A DNA stretch of 64,000 nucleotides, taken from NCBI GenBank assembly GCA_036925085.1, contig JAUPFP010000094.1, positions 176,501-240,500 of the forward strand, in the 5' to 3' direction. Numbering within the stretch: position 1 is the stretch's first letter; the number at the start of each line of letters is the position of its first letter. The notes beneath the pieces were generated by a model, which made no database searches, was not told the DNA's origin, and was given only the letters and a program-made list of their open reading frames with translations. The stretch is from Brachycybe producta. Its lineage: Eukaryota; Arthropoda; Diplopoda; Playtdesmida; Andrognathidae. A program made the position numbers and the translations under genes. Below are positions 49,675-61,624 of this stretch, piece after piece.

Positions 49675-50179
49675 TTTTTTTTTAATGTTTTTCCTTTAAA
49701 TGTTTATATTTCAATTTAAAAAAATACACGATGATATATCTAAATAAATGTTCAAATATTTGAATGTCTTTTTTTCTTATGTTTATATAGTTTCTTTGAC
49801 TTTTAACGATTACATGTTTGAATCACTCTGAATAGAGACAATGATTGGAGTTTCTGATGAAACCAAATTTAGCCTCCATTTTTTATTTAACGAGGAAACT
49901 AAGGTTCCGTTCTTGAATTACACACATTCGAAGTTACGCACATTCGTAGGTTCTTCCCCTTTATACAGGTTTAGGTGAACTTCTAGAAAATGTGTGTCCA
50001 TTAAAGCAACGTCTACAACTTATGCCGTTTTTACAACAGCTGAAGTCGAGAGGACTTATATAAAAAGCACATATTGCAAGTTAAAAACACCCTTAAGTGA
50101 TTGACTTACCCGTCTAGTTTCTAAAATACTTTCAAATTTCTCTTGAAAGCAAGCAGCGTTTATACTTTTAAAGCCGAAT

Positions 50180-50345
50180 ATTAGCGCCTTGCCAAATGGA
50201 CCACTTTTGAGTGGTCTGTATTGTCGCAGGTGGCTGGGCTGTGGTTGACGTTGTATTGCTATGAAAAGACAGACGCCGGACCTTTGCACACGAGCCACAA
50301 GCAGTCGGACTCCGCCACTGAAAAGTAGTTCGTGTGCCACGGCCC
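50180..50345. repeat. Interspersed repeat, family R7
   Basis: GTCGCAGGTGGCTGGGCTGT and GGTTGACGTTGTATTGCTAT match the 26425-26590 copy in reverse complement. An R1 right-arm fragment (AAGTGATTGACTTACCC, GTCTAGTTTCTAAAATAC) lies just upstream at about 50090-50140. Confidence 0.5.
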
Positions 50346-50568
50346 TTAATGCCGGTTGCCACAAATTCAGATTGATTATTATTGAGAATATACTTTGTGT
50401 GTTCTATGTGAAATACGTTTCAAACTTCGTTATTCGGATGAGAGGGAGGGGGGGGGGTGAAGGGGATTGACTTTAGGTTTAATTTTGAATTGTTTTTAAA
50501 ACAAATTTAAAATGCTGGTGAAACGAGACACAAATAAAAAGAGGATCCTCTCTCCTCTCTGCCTGCAG

Positions 50569-51276
50569 TGCATCATCCGCATCCTCACCGTCATCATCAT
50601 CCTCCTCCTCATCATCATCATCGTGTAGTTACGGACGAAGACGGCGGCGTTCGACAGGCTCGATACCCAATAAGCCGTCGTTATCTCTCGAAACATAATG
50701 TGACCGAAAACCGACCAAGTGTAGTCTCGTCAACTGGAAGCAGGAATCTTCGTTCGAATTCATCCTCGCAACAACCACCACCACCAAACCCAGTAGGTGA
50801 AAAATGATTAAAATATTTATTCTTCACTTTCATCTCTCAGCTCGTAATGTTGGGCTTTTTTTTTAATTACTCTTCTTTTTGTGATTTTTAACAGATTAAA
50901 TTGTCAGCACATGATCTGATAAGGATCAAATGGTGCCGAACCTATTCTCGTATGACGTCTTCACTCATGAACCATTTGTTCACCAAACAAGAAATGGCCA
51001 CATCTTGTGTTACTGGAAAAAGTTTGTCCGGAAAAGATGCTTTAGACAAAAATAAAGTCCAATTCGTCGTCGGTACGACGTTTTCTCTTCCTCGTCATCT
51101 TTTATTAATTGTTTTACCAAATCTGAAGTCGTTTTTCTTTTTCATATATTTTTTTTTCTCTAGATTTTATAACACAACAGTTCAATGTGTCTCCTGCACT
51201 AGTCCGAATGCAAATGGCGCAAAAATGTAAAAATAGTACAAACTCATTGAAGAGTCTTCCATCAGTAAAGCAATAA
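50569..51276 (+). CDS. BTB-gene 3' cassette 12: three-exon BEN domain
   Basis: Exons 50569-50792, 50895-51072 and 51164-51276 join in phase and code 170 residues. The first exon is His/Pro-rich linker (phase 1 entry after CTGCCTGCAG). Exons two and three make a BEN domain: LMNHLFTKQEMATSCVTGKS, GKDALDKNKVQFVV and DFITQQFNVSPALVRMQMAQ, matching the (L)F(S/T)xxE(L/M)ATSxVTGK ... ALD pattern of BEN proteins. BEN domains bind specific DNA sites and act in repression and boundary function. The terminal AATAAA (51272-51277) overlaps the stop codon; another is near 51421. This is the only three-exon cassette. Confidence 0.87.
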
Positions 51277-51992
51277 AATCGAACAAAATCATAGAAATCG
51301 TACAATGACAGCAGCAGCAACAGCAGGCAGGGGGTCCAATTATTAATTATTATTGTACTTTTCATCATTCTTGTACAATGATGATATGCTGTTGTAACGC
51401 AAAATGAGAAGAAAACTCAAATAAAAACTTTATTTCATTTGATGTTGTTTTCTTCTTTGAATCTCTCTTTAATTGTCTCGTTTGTGGCCATTGGATTTTG
51501 AATTTTATCTTTCTGCATTCTAATTTGTAATCTGATTGTCAGATTTGTAACATGCACACCTGATACTTGATAGAAATCCTCACCTGTGTAGCTCACAATA
51601 TTGTAATAGCTAAAAATGCAAATTGCAATATATAGTATGTCTATGACTGACATCGACTGGTGAACAGAATAATATGATAAGTCATAAAATAATAGCACAC
51701 ACAACGTATGATTGTCACAATTTTATGACGTTTTTCTGTAACGAGGCGTCGGGACTTTTAACACGATCAAATTGATTTTCAATATCACTCATCGTTCATA
51801 ATTAACCGGTGAACAAAACCGATTGCACAATTGTACACTAACTCTCATAACAATGACACATCACCGTTATATTTTACACGTGGTGTGCACTGCGGCCGGC
51901 ACTCGATACACTGATTAGTTTTAAGTATCGTTAGTGTGTGTCTCCTGTGATATGTGGCTGTGGTAACCGGCTGTCCTTGTTTCTAATTCTAG

Positions 51993-52255
51993 GAGGACAA
52001 AAAGGTGGTGGTGGTGGTGGCGGCGGCGGCGGCCGTTCGACAGTTTGGAATTGCATACAATGTGGACGCATATTCCGTCGTTTTAACAATTACTATCGCC
52101 ACAAGAGTCATTCCAAGTGTGGCGGTGCTAGTTGTAGGTTTACGTACTGTCCCGTGTGCAACAATCGGTACAGTCGACCAGATTCACTGAAACGCCACCT
52201 AGCAAAGTCTAATTGCACTTCTAGCATGTTTAACCAACATACTACACCAAAATGA
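51993..52255 (+). CDS. BTB-gene 3' cassette 13: paired C2H2/C2HC fingers
   Basis: It enters after TAATTCTAG in phase 1 and codes 86 residues. A glycine run leads to two fingers: WNCIQCGRIFRRF with NYYRHKSH, and YCPVCNNRYSRPDSLKRHL ending in a cysteine (C2HC). A two-finger end with an atypical second finger is the usual form of fly lola isoforms, so this is the one lola-like end here. No AATAAA is seen close by. Confidence 0.87.
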
Positions 52256-52413
52256 CTGACACAATTACGGTGGCTGGTGATTATTATTACCTATATTATT
52301 TCTAAAAAGCGATACTCGTGCGTGTGCGCCTACACTCACGATAAAACGATAGATCTCAAAATAGTTACGAGTAGTAGGTGAATAAGACTTGACATTTTCT
52401 CGTTTGAAAACAG

Positions 52414-52748
52414 GTCGTTTGGTAATGACAACTGATGATGATGATGATGGTGGTGGTGATGGTGATGAAGGTGATTTACGAATGTACAGTTACATTGCAA
52501 CCAAACGAGGTGGACGCCTGGTTGCATACAAGGGTTATCTTTATCGGCTGAATTCCAGAACGAATTGTCGGACTTATTGGAAGTGTCGACTACAAGGATG
52601 TCGAAGTAGCCTGGTCATCGTGGAAGACGTGCTCACTTCGGCCGCCGGAATGCATCATCACGAACCACCGTTTATGAACCCCGACGATTTTAAAACCATA
52701 CCATATAATTGGTGCACTAATAGTTTGCAGTTAAAACCTCAGTCCTGA
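52414..52748 (+). CDS. BTB-gene 3' cassette 14: FLYWCH finger (F3)
   Basis: It enters after TTTGAAAACAG in phase 1 and codes 110 residues. An Asp/Gly-rich acidic stretch precedes RLVAYKGYLYRLNSRTNCRT, YWKCRLQGCRSSLVIVED and MHHHEPP. It has a clear FLYWCH core and ends in a unique tail (WCTNSLQLKPQS). An AATAAA lies at 52841-52846. Confidence 0.9.
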
Positions 52749-53341
52749 GGGATAAAATGTCGTCCGTTTCTCGATCGAAATGGGACAATTAATTACTGAA
52801 CCGGGTTTCATTGTGAATTTATAAAATGTAACAACAACAAAATAAACACGTTTATTGTTCAATCGTGCAGTTTTTTCTTTTCTTTGTGGTGTAATAATTG
52901 AAGTGACGGAAGCGCTTCCACTTTTCTCGTCTTAGAAAAACCGCTTTTTTAACTTTAACAGAAACACAAAAGTCTCATCAAACTCCAACATTTTTTTTTT
53001 CTATCCCATTTAGAACGATCAGAAAAACGAAAAAATATGTATCGTTGACGCCAACTTTGAACTGTATTTTGAAAATGACATGTTTTAGCGCAAATAATTA
53101 TCTGTTGAAAATCGATTGCAGTCAAAACTACATATTTAACTATCGAAAGCAACTCACAGAACGTTTTCAAATGAAGTGTAGATTTACGTCAAGAAAATGT
53201 GTTACGTTGTGACTCCCCCAATTTTCTTGCTACATTTGCTCATAAATTTTAATTTGTAACAAATTGAATGAAAACTTCTTCTTCTGTTTTTAGTACAATA
53301 ATTCAACTGTGGCGTTTTTTTTATTTTTGTTTCGTTGGCAG

Positions 53342-53598
53342 ATTTGTCGTTTTCTTACGCTTCGACATTACGTGGAAGTCGAATACTTGTCTATAACAAC
53401 TACATTTATTACGTGAAGCACAGAAAAGGAAATCGCATTTATTGGAGGTGTAAACGATCTGGATGTTACAGTGCTATCTCCATTGAAAACGACAAAATTG
53501 CTGCCATTTCGAGCAGTGTGCATCATCATGAAATGGAATACGAAGCCCTTGCACAGATTACCAAAGAATCCGCCTCCTCCTCCTCCTCCTCTCACTGA
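53342..53598 (+). CDS. BTB-gene 3' cassette 15: FLYWCH finger (F4)
   Basis: It enters after TTCGTTGGCAG in phase 1 (split Asp) and codes 84 residues. The domain reads RILVYNNYIYYVKHRKGN, IYWRCKRSGCYSAISIEND and VHHHEME, followed by a serine run ending in histidine. No AATAAA is close to the stop. Confidence 0.9.
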
Positions 53599-53857
53599 TT
53601 TGTTTTTTTTTTTTAATTTTAATTTTATTTTAATTTGGATAATTAATTTGCATGCAACCCCCAAAAAGGGGGTTTATGGAAGAGAGACAATTCAGTCCAG
53701 AAATTGCGTATGAAGAAATACATTGTCAAAATTTAGCACACATGCCATACAAATTTCTTGATATAAATGTAAAATTAAGCTGAAAAGGCTGCGCATGGTT
53801 GATAATATTTATTTACTAGTGGGGTAACCCGTCATAAATGACGGGAGCAAAATTCAC

Positions 53858-53994
53858 AGGCAATTGTGCCCAGCATTAGAATTTCTTTTCCTCCGCCCTT
53901 TTATGACGTCAGACCAAGTAACAAACCAATTAGAAATTGTTGACGTTCATAAAAGGGCTGAGCAAAAGAAATTCTAATGCTGGGCACAATTGCC
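53858..53994. repeat. Foldback MITE, family R3 (second copy)
   Basis: GGCAATTGTGCCCAGCATTA plus GAATTTCTTTTCCTCCGCCC is mirrored by GGGCTGAGCAAAAGAAATTC and TAATGCTGGGCACAATTGCC. It lies in the 1.3 kb spacer between cassettes F4 and F5, which otherwise holds only AT-rich sequence, a TA microsatellite near 54355 and an AATAAA-poor 3' region. Confidence 0.75.
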
Positions 53995-54901
53995 CGTGAT
54001 AAACTGTAGTTTAATTTCGCTACTATTATCTCCGCCCCTTTTTATATTTGAAAGAGAAAATGAGATTTTCATTTTCTCTGGTGTGTGCGCATGCGCGTCG
54101 TTTGTTCCTTTTTTACTCCTTTCATTTCAATTTCCGTCACCCCCTCCCACTTTTCTCTCTCCCCCTCTACACTTTCCAACCCTTTTCCCCTTTCCAATTT
54201 AATATCGTGGGGTTCTTGGATGGGGAGTGTGCAACATATAGTTGACCTTGAGAAAAAAAAGCGGTTATTTATTCATTTAAATTTATATAAATTCCGACGT
54301 GCTTCAAGGTTTGTACAGCGTTAAACACACGCACACATACACAGACCTGGCTTAATATATATATATATATAATAATGCTTTTGTCAAACCTTACGAATCT
54401 CCTAAAACAAATTGTATTCACACAACATTCTCAGTAAATCTATTCCATTGTCGAATGACAGTAGTAGGCACAAATAACCATTATATTGTATTAGACCAAA
54501 GTATTTTTTTTGTAATAAAACTTTTTATACAGAGAACTTTAGACTTGTGTTGTTTTTTTATTATCCAATACTGGACAGTTTACACAAACACAATGTGTTT
54601 ATTAACTATTGTATTGTAGACTAATCTTGCGTTGCAAATTGTAGTTGATACAATTAACAAATGCTGCTCCAGGTGTTCGTTACGATTAGAAATAGAATGC
54701 TGTTGTGTGAACTCCATTATGTCTCCTCAGTTTTCTTGGAAATAAATGTTCGTATACACTCTCGGTAAAAAACGAACGCTTCGAAACGTGCAGAGCGATT
54801 TGCAAATCGTAATGTTCGATGTAGTGACATATTGATAGTTAGTCCTTGGACTGCGTAATGCATTTTTTGTTGATAGTAGTGTTATTTTCCACCTTCTGTA
54901 G

Positions 54902-55224
54902 AATCAAATGAAGTCCGTGGCGAACTTCCCGCATCTGATGATTATGATGAGATAAGTTACCTTCCATCTCAGAGAGGACATCCAATGCTCCTTCATAGAG
55001 GCTACTTGTATTGGGCATACCATCGTCACAAGACCGAAACGCGAATCTCCTGGAAATGCCATCAATATTATAGCTCGAGCGAAAAGTGTGACGCCATTGT
55101 GATTACGGAACAAGGTCGCGTCGTGCATCAAAGCTGCGGACACAACCATCAACCTAACGAGGAAGAGATCGAGAGGAGAAGGGCTCGAGCTCTCGCACGA
55201 GAACTTCCTTCTCTTTTTTTTTAG
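54902..55224 (+). CDS. BTB-gene 3' cassette 16: FLYWCH finger (F5)
   Basis: It enters after CACCTTCTGTAG in phase 1 (split Glu) and codes 106 residues. The domain runs from YLPSQRGHPMLLHRGYLYWA through ISWKCHQYYSSSEKCDA to CGHNHQPNEEEIERRR. The long C-x-C spacing (HQYYSSSEK) and the ARALARE tail tie it to F6, with which it also shares flanking sequence, so the two look like a tandem duplicate. Confidence 0.92.
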
Positions 55225-55482
55225 AAAAAACAACTTTGAGAAATTGAAAAATGTATTTTTTTTTATTAAAAAAAAACTAGACTGGTAAAATTACCGAAGC
55301 TAAAAGTGTAAACATTTAATATCGACGTAAGTTATTGTTATTATTTAATAAGGTCGTAAAATCCCGTAACAGCTAAAATAGTACGAAGAAGAGTAGGGAA
55401 ATGAAACTTGACATCATCCATTATTCACTTCAACAAAGTACAATTTTGTTCATAGTTGTATGTTATTTTCCCCTTCCTGTAG

Positions 55483-55922
55483 AATCGTACGGAGGCTATG
55501 ATGCAATCGACGTCGACGACGAGATAAGTTTCGTCCAATCTCAGAAGGGACGTCCAATGCTCGTACACCAAGACTACTTGTATTTGTATCGTCACCGCTG
55601 CAAAGACGAAACGCGAATCGCTTGGAAATGCCATCAACACTACCACTTGAGTGACAAGTGTGACGCCGTGGTGATCACCGAGAACGGACGCATCGTACAG
55701 CAACGGCGGCACCACAACCACGATCCGGACACGCGAGAGATCGAGAAGAGGAAGGCTCGTGCTCTCAAGCATTTTGATTTTCAGCCGACTGACAATAACT
55801 CCGTCATTAAACAGAATAATAAGAAAACCTCCATTAAAAAGAAAAACCCATCTTCAAAATTAAAATTTACAACAAATAAACATTTTTATGTTGAAAGTTT
55901 AAAACGTTTAAACTTTAAATGA
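55483..55922 (+). CDS. BTB-gene 3' cassette 17: FLYWCH finger (F6)
   Basis: It enters after CCCTTCCTGTAG in phase 1 and codes 145 residues, the longest FLYWCH tail. The core is RPMLVHQDYLYLYRHR, IAWKCHQHYHLSDKCDAVV, HHNHDPDTREIEKRKARAL. The Lys/Asn-rich extension after the core has AT-rich codons and may be a readthrough of an older 3'UTR. An AATAAA lies at 55988-55993. Confidence 0.92.
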
Positions 55923-56362
55923 AAACCGGTATTTCACCGTTTTCAACAAAAACGGAACTTCTTTTGTTATTAATCGTTTATTATTTTAATAAATGATTTC
56001 ACCGCTGAATGTATTCGTCGTTAAGTTGTTCCTTTTTTACACGTTACTTTCGAACACAATTTCTCGTTCCTGTTTAAGTTACTCGACATTTTGTTAAAAG
56101 TTAACTTTTAAAATTGGTTATAAAAAGGGGGGGGGGTGTGTCTTTCATAAATTTGTCATAATTTGCTTTCGTCTATTTTCACCTTATTGTTGTATATTTA
56201 AGGTACATGATAATAAAAGCCGTTCTTTCTTCCGAGAATTGTCGTCGCGTACTTAATTCCGTATATATTTAATAATTTATATTTATTCTTGTAAATTCTA
56301 TAATAATTAATAGTGTTCGTTATTTCTGTGTCCAATCACTTAAAGAACTATTTTTCTAACAG

Positions 56363-56718
56363 GTAATTGTAATTATGGTGGAGGAGAGGAAAACCGTTTC
56401 GAAAGACAGCTTCATGGAGACGGTTGGTCGTCTACAACATTAAACACGGACGAAATGAGTTTCATAATGTCGCAGAAAGGAATTCCGATGTTGGTGCTCA
56501 ATGATTACCTGTACGTGAATTCTTTAGAGAGGAAAATTAAAAACGATCAACTTCGCATCTATTGGAAATGTCACAGATCGAGAAAATATCGATGCAAAGG
56601 AACGGCTGTGACTGAAAACGGAAAGAGAGTCGTGGCCGCCAACACTTTACGTCACAACCATGGTCCAGATACCAGAGAAATTCATCGACGAATGAAACGA
56701 CAATTATTTGTACGGTAA
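56363..56718 (+). CDS. BTB-gene 3' cassette 18: FLYWCH finger (F7)
   Basis: It enters after TTTTTCTAACAG in phase 1 and codes 117 residues: a Gly/Asn-rich start, then IPMLVLNDYLYVNSLERK, IYWKCHRSRKYRCKGTAV and LRHNHGPDTREIHRRMKRQ. It shares the HNHxPDTREI motif with F6. An AATAAA lies at 56902-56907. Confidence 0.92.
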
Positions 56719-57032
56719 ACTCTACTTTACGGTGGTAAATTTAAAGATGAGATGAGAATCGATCGACCTCGCATTTGACCACCGTAAGATGAGTTTTCCT
56801 CCTGTTTGTTCGCTTTCACCTCGGTGATCGGTTGTTCGAGTGTATTTGTGATTTACAACACACACACAAAAAAGCCTTTTGTATAATTGGGTCACTTTTG
56901 AAATAAAGATATTCCATAAACTGGCTTAAATTTTATTCTCGATTCATCTCATTTTAATTTTCTCTAAGAAATGATTTTTACACCTTAATAATGATGGTAG
57001 ATTGACAGTAGATTTTAATTTTTCTATGGCAG

Positions 57033-57394
57033 GTGGATATATAAGAGAAGAAGGAGGAGGAGGAGGAGGAGGACGTCAAACGTTGTCTTCATTTTACATC
57101 CCTTCACAGAGGCAAGGAGGAGCTCTTCTGGCTCACAATGGTTATCTGTACTGGGCCTTCAATCGTAAGCAAAAACCTCACGCTTATTGGAAGTGCCGTT
57201 TTTACCATAAAAGCGGCTGCAAGGCAACAATCGTCACGAAACACGACATAGTCGTTAACTTACACGAAGCTCACAACCACGATCGAGACACCGAAGAGAT
57301 CGAACGTAGAGTGGCCGTCGCTAACTCCCTCAATAAAGTTTTAAAATCGGCGGCCTCGGGAAACAAACGGAGAGCCAAATCTTCTATTTATTAA
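57033..57394 (+). CDS. BTB-gene 3' cassette 19: FLYWCH finger (F8)
   Basis: It enters after TTCTATGGCAG in phase 1 and codes 119 residues. A glycine run precedes QGGALLAHNGYLYWAFNRK, YWKCRFYHKSGCKATIVTK and HEAHNHDRDTEEIERR. The tail is basic (NKRRAKSS). An AATAAA lies at 57605-57610. Confidence 0.92.
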
Positions 57395-57769
57395 ATATGC
57401 ATCAATTTCAAATATTCATTTTCGTCTTGTTTTTTTTTTAATTTTATTTACAACGTGTTTTATGTGTGTGTGATCATCAACTCTCTTACTTTTCGTATTC
57501 CATAGTTGCATTCGTCAAGAGAAAACTCGGTAGCTAGCTATTTATCGATAGAATTTTATGCCAAAAAAACCCCACCTGAAACTTAATTGTAAACTTGTTG
57601 TCGTAATAAAATGAAATTTGCCAAAATATTTGCGTTGTTTTGAGATCGAATTTCAGCGTATTTTCACTCTCAATAATTTCAGATTAAAATGAATATTGAT
57701 ATTTGCCGAAAACTAATAAAACACTTATTGATTTATTTTCTGCCCAATTCGTCCGGTTTCTAAACATCA

Positions 57770-58050
57770 TTATACTGTTGTTGTGGTAGTATGAATACAA
57801 AGAAGAACACTCACTCCACTATCCTCATTCAGCCCCATTGCATCTGTGGACCACTGGAAAGGCACTTCTCTCAGAGTGGCCTGTGATGTTTCCGCAGCAC
57901 TTATACGTAGACGCGGACTGTCCGATAAAAATGTTTGCAGATTATTTTGAAAAATAACTAAATTGCTTTGAAAAACAGTTCTATTTGCAATCTGGTAATT
58001 GTAATTATTTTTGACTGATGTAATTACTTAAAAGTTGGCCCAAAAACACA
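57770..58050. mobile_element. Possible hAT-like remnant
   Basis: Read on the minus strand, the end AGTGTGTTTTTGGGCCAACT, TTTAAGTAATTACATCAG resembles the hAT-like end at 9092, and AATTACAATTACC repeats follow. The inner part is more GC-rich than the spacer around it (GACCACTGGAAAGGCACTTC), but I cannot recognise a transposase. The family call is weak. Confidence 0.3.
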
Positions 58051-58120
58051 CTCTGGAACTTTAAATGTAGAAGAAGAGAAAAGCGAACTAATTGCAAATT
58101 AACTAATGAAATCGTTTCAG

Positions 58121-58356
58121 GTTTCGTGGCTCATTACTACTACCACCAATACCTGAGATCGAGCCAAGGTAACCCTCTACTCGTCCATAACAACTACGTG
58201 TATCGTAAAGAAAAACAACGCGGAGGACGAATCTACTGGAGATGTAAATTACACGCCACCAGACACAAGTGCAAAGGGAGGTTGACCATGATGGAAAGCG
58301 ATCAGTCCATCAGTTCGGTCGAGAAACACAACCACGAACCGTTCTTAAACAACTAA
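58121..58356 (+). CDS. BTB-gene 3' cassette 20: FLYWCH finger (F9)
   Basis: It enters after AAATCGTTTCAG in phase 1 and codes 77 residues, nearly all domain: NPLLVHNNYVYRKEKQ, IYWRCKLHATRHKCKGRL and VEKHNHEPF. An AATAAA lies at 58541-58546. It is the shortest FLYWCH end. Confidence 0.92.
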
Positions 58357-58724
58357 AACAGCAGAAAGGAGGAAGTAGCCTACTGGAGTTTCTTCACTGC
58401 ATGACTTCGTTCGAGGGACGACGAACGAAACCATTCATTTCGACCCATTTCGCCTGTTTGTTTGTTTTTTTGTTTCCATTTTTATGTAGTACTTTTCAAA
58501 TGATATTTTTCCGAGATATGTAACTAATGTGGTTAATCTTAATAAAATTGGTTTTTACTGTCGAAAGTTGTGTGTCGCATTTTATGTAATACGAAAGCAA
58601 ATTGAAGCAAAGATCGTGGTTTTTGTTTTCGATTTTGAACATTCCGCATTTATTTTTCTTAAGAGCCGAACGAACAAACAGCATCGACTGATCGTTATTT
58701 TTTTTATGTTGCGTTTTGTTCCAG

Positions 58725-58984
58725 ATTCAAACAACTTAATGTACTTCATTCAATCGAAAAAAGGACAACCACTTCTAGTTTTCGACGATTTCCTCTACAC
58801 CAAAGTGAATTCATCGAAACTGAAAGGACACGTGTTCTGGAGATGTTGGCGCCGTTATAAGAGTGATCAATGCCGAGGTTCCGTTCTTTCTGGCGGCCAA
58901 GTGGAAGGATTCGTATCGTTACGAACTCATCACAATCACGGTCCAGACACGGAACAAATTCGGTTGAGAAAACTCAAACTTTAA
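58725..58984 (+). CDS. BTB-gene 3' cassette 21: FLYWCH finger (F10)
   Basis: It enters after GTTTTGTTCCAG in phase 1 (split Asp) and codes 85 residues: QPLLVFDDFLYTKVNSS, VFWRCWRRYKSDQCRGSV and THHNHGPDTEQIRLRK. The GPDTEQI end groups it with F6 and F7. The poly(A) signal at 59036-59041 sits in GATAAATAAAGTTTT, a block repeated at about 61473 ahead of cassette 23. Confidence 0.92.
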
Positions 58985-59246
58985 ATATATATACCACCAA
59001 CAAGAACAATTCGTGTAAAGTGATTTACGATGATAAATAAAGTTTTTTCTGTTTCCTGAAATTCCCGTTGTCTCCTCAGTTGTCGTTACTTTTTCTTTAG
59101 CTGATGTTCAGGTGTTTCAATTGTTATTTTGCGCTGTGTAATTTCGACACAGCTAGATAGTGGTGGAAATTCGAAAGTGTGTGTGTTGTTCAAATGAAAA
59201 TGGTGGTGTTGTGAATAAATCATATATTCCATTCTGTTCGTTTCAG

Positions 59247-59901
59247 ACCTTATGCAATTGGTAATGAAAGAGATTGTAGATTGCCACAAAAAGGTGCAGA
59301 CTCCATCTCATAACAACGAAAGGAATCCGAAACAAAAGAGGCAAATTCCGCTCATCGTTAGAACCTATTTCGAGACCATTCTTCACGACGACGGAGACAA
59401 AATAGTCGCCTTGTGCAGCCTTTGTAAACCACAACAGAGGTCAATCACGGGCCAGTACAGAGCCTCGTCCAATTTCAACAAACATATCAAGGTACACAAT
59501 GTGCACGTAACAGTACGAACAACAAAAACTGCTGATTACGTAAACTCTTGATTATTCTGTGTCTCGGAAGATCGAATTTCAAAGTGTGTTAGAAACTAAA
59601 ATGTCTACCTGAATCACACTTAACGGCATTTTCATGTTGATATCTTTCAAAATAAAAACTTTATAAAATTGGCTTAATTTAAAGTTTATTTTAAAAGAAA
59701 CTAGTGTGAAAATAATCTTATATTCTAGTTTCTAAAACACTTTCAAAATGGCAGAATAACCCGGAGTTTAAGGGAAAATTCTCACTTAAAAACGTCTTAA
59801 CGATTGATGTCCTATAGAGGGTTCACGGACAACCGTACATGGACGAATTGGAAATACTGAAGAAAGACGAAAGTGCGCAATATCAAAAAGTATGGTATTA
59901 A
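59247..59901 (+). CDS. BTB-gene 3' cassette 22: two-exon BED finger (B1)
   Basis: Exons 59247-59491 and 59818-59901 join in phase 0 and code 108 residues. It starts DLMQLVMKEIVDCHKK, then PLIVRTYFETILHDDGDK, then the finger: ALCSLCKPQQRSITGQYRAS and SNFNKHIK, completed by RVHG from the second exon. CxxC ... HIKRVH is the BED pattern, so the last zinc-binding histidine is on a separate exon. Readthrough of the first exon would give a finger end of HIKVHN. An R1 foldback fills the intron. Confidence 0.88.
59547..59762. repeat. Foldback MITE, family R1, in cassette 22 intron
   Basis: TTGATTATTCTGTGTCTCGG on the left and GGCAGAATAACCCGG on the right bound an R1 body (TTAGAAACTAAAATG, TATTTTCATGTTGA is approximate, TTCTAGTTTCTAAAACAC). 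Remnants sit at the same place in cassettes 23 and 24. Confidence 0.6.
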
Positions 59902-61624
59902 CTATTGGAATTCTTAATACGACGACGACGTCGGAGAGACCTGAAGACGTACGACGACGACGCCGTATTACAACACACGAACATCTAGACGTCTGCACTT
60001 TGGACAAGTGAAGATTTGTACATGCTTGAAACCTAAACACAAAAACTTCTTTTTGTGGCCGCGTCTGACGACGGTACAAGAATACTTGGAATTGTACTCC
60101 ATCACCACGAGCTAACACAGGGACACGTGCACGGAACACACCATTTGCTGGTAAACTGCGAAGACCACTGCTGTTTGCAGTGAGGCCAGCTTTTCGGGAC
60201 AAACGTAAATAGTTCAAAGAAACTTTCCGGTAACATCCATCGTAGTGTGACCCCCCCTCCCCGGTGGTCGCTAAAAGATATCATTTTAAAATACCGTTTA
60301 AATTTGTACTGTTTTGAACTGTAATGCGCAATGCTGGATATTTATTGTTTTTAGAAACCCATTAGGTGATGACATAGTTTTATGAACCCACAAACAGTCT
60401 TAATTCATTTTGGTAATTGGTGACCTGAGGTCACCTTTCTTTGTTTTCTTTGGTTGTTTATTATTGTGGGCCGTTATAGTGGTTTCTGGAAGATTGTTTG
60501 AATTCAAATGTATATTCATATAATTTCTGTTAAAGGTCAAAACGCGGTTACAATTAAAATTAACAGACTGGCAGTTAGTTTTCAGTTATCAACTGGGGCC
60601 TAGAAAAGGATGAATGTGTTGGACCGTATTAAGAGTTGAATCACTGAAATGGAACGATCTGGGCAGTTCCCCTCCTGGTTGAGACCAGGGTGGGAATTCC
60701 ACGAAGATAGTAATTGAAATGCCTTCAATTACTATTATATGTGAATTATACCTCCAAATGTGACTAATTTGTATTTGTAATTTTTGGCTAACTAAGTGTG
60801 TGACTATATAATGTATTTGAAGGCAATGCCCTACACTAGAATGTGACTACTGATGTTCTTATTTTATGGTAACTTGTACAGATGACCGTACACTGAAGAC
60901 GAGGATCATCACACACAAAACCATGAAAGAGGAATACACATTGTGTTCATACATGTGTTTACTTTGTCTTATAACATTTTTTGGCTTTTTTATTAATAAA
61001 AAAAAAACTGTTTTGCGACAAACATTATTTGCATGTCTTTGATTTGGAGCAAGGCTCAGATGAAGTACCATTATTATGCCGTTGTTAGGTTAGGTGTTCA
61101 ATGTCTCTTCAACAACGAGAGACAGACAAGACAATGCAAACAATGTCTATCCGTCAATAGACATGAGCGCCAACTCACAAGTCAGTCAGCTCAAGATAAG
61201 TCAGATAAATCAAAGCAATTCAAAGTGAGGATAACAAAAAAAAACATCCATGCCGGGATGCATGCCAGGAAGAGGCCTGTCCAGTTTTCCAAATCCACCA
61301 CCGTTCGAGAGAATCCCGAGTGCGCACATGCCGAGGACGGAAACCTTTGTCTTCACTGCTGCAAATAGACCAAAACCGTTGCTCGTGTCCTGGGCAAATG
61401 CAACCAAGAATACATCCTTTGTAACCTGCGTCAGAACCTTCTAAAACGAATCATGTAAACTGGTAACTTACGATAAATAAAGTTTTCTTTTTCCGAACGC
61501 CCTATCACGTCAGATCTATTTGTTTATTATTGCATTCAGGTGTTTCAATTTTTTTTTTTTTTGCAATATGTTGGACACAATAAAGTTGGACGCGAATAAA
61601 TCCTATTCATTCCATTCGTTTCAG
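59902..61624 (+). other. Spacer between cassettes 22 and 23
   Basis: I see no supported exon. The first 300 bases resemble the sequence after cassette 23 (shared GGGCAAGT/GGACAAGTGAAG-type and CATCACCACGAGCTAA segments), which marks a tandem duplication. The GATAAATAAAGTTTT block at 61471-61485 repeats the end of cassette 21. ORFs here are short and match nothing I know. A third-exon role for the conserved CCATCACCACGAGCTAA segment is possible but unsupported. Confidence 0.4.

Noticed and set aside
61033..61444. Extra cysteine-containing ORF as a further cassette
   Set aside because: No phase-1 acceptor leads into it and the cysteine spacing fits no known finger.
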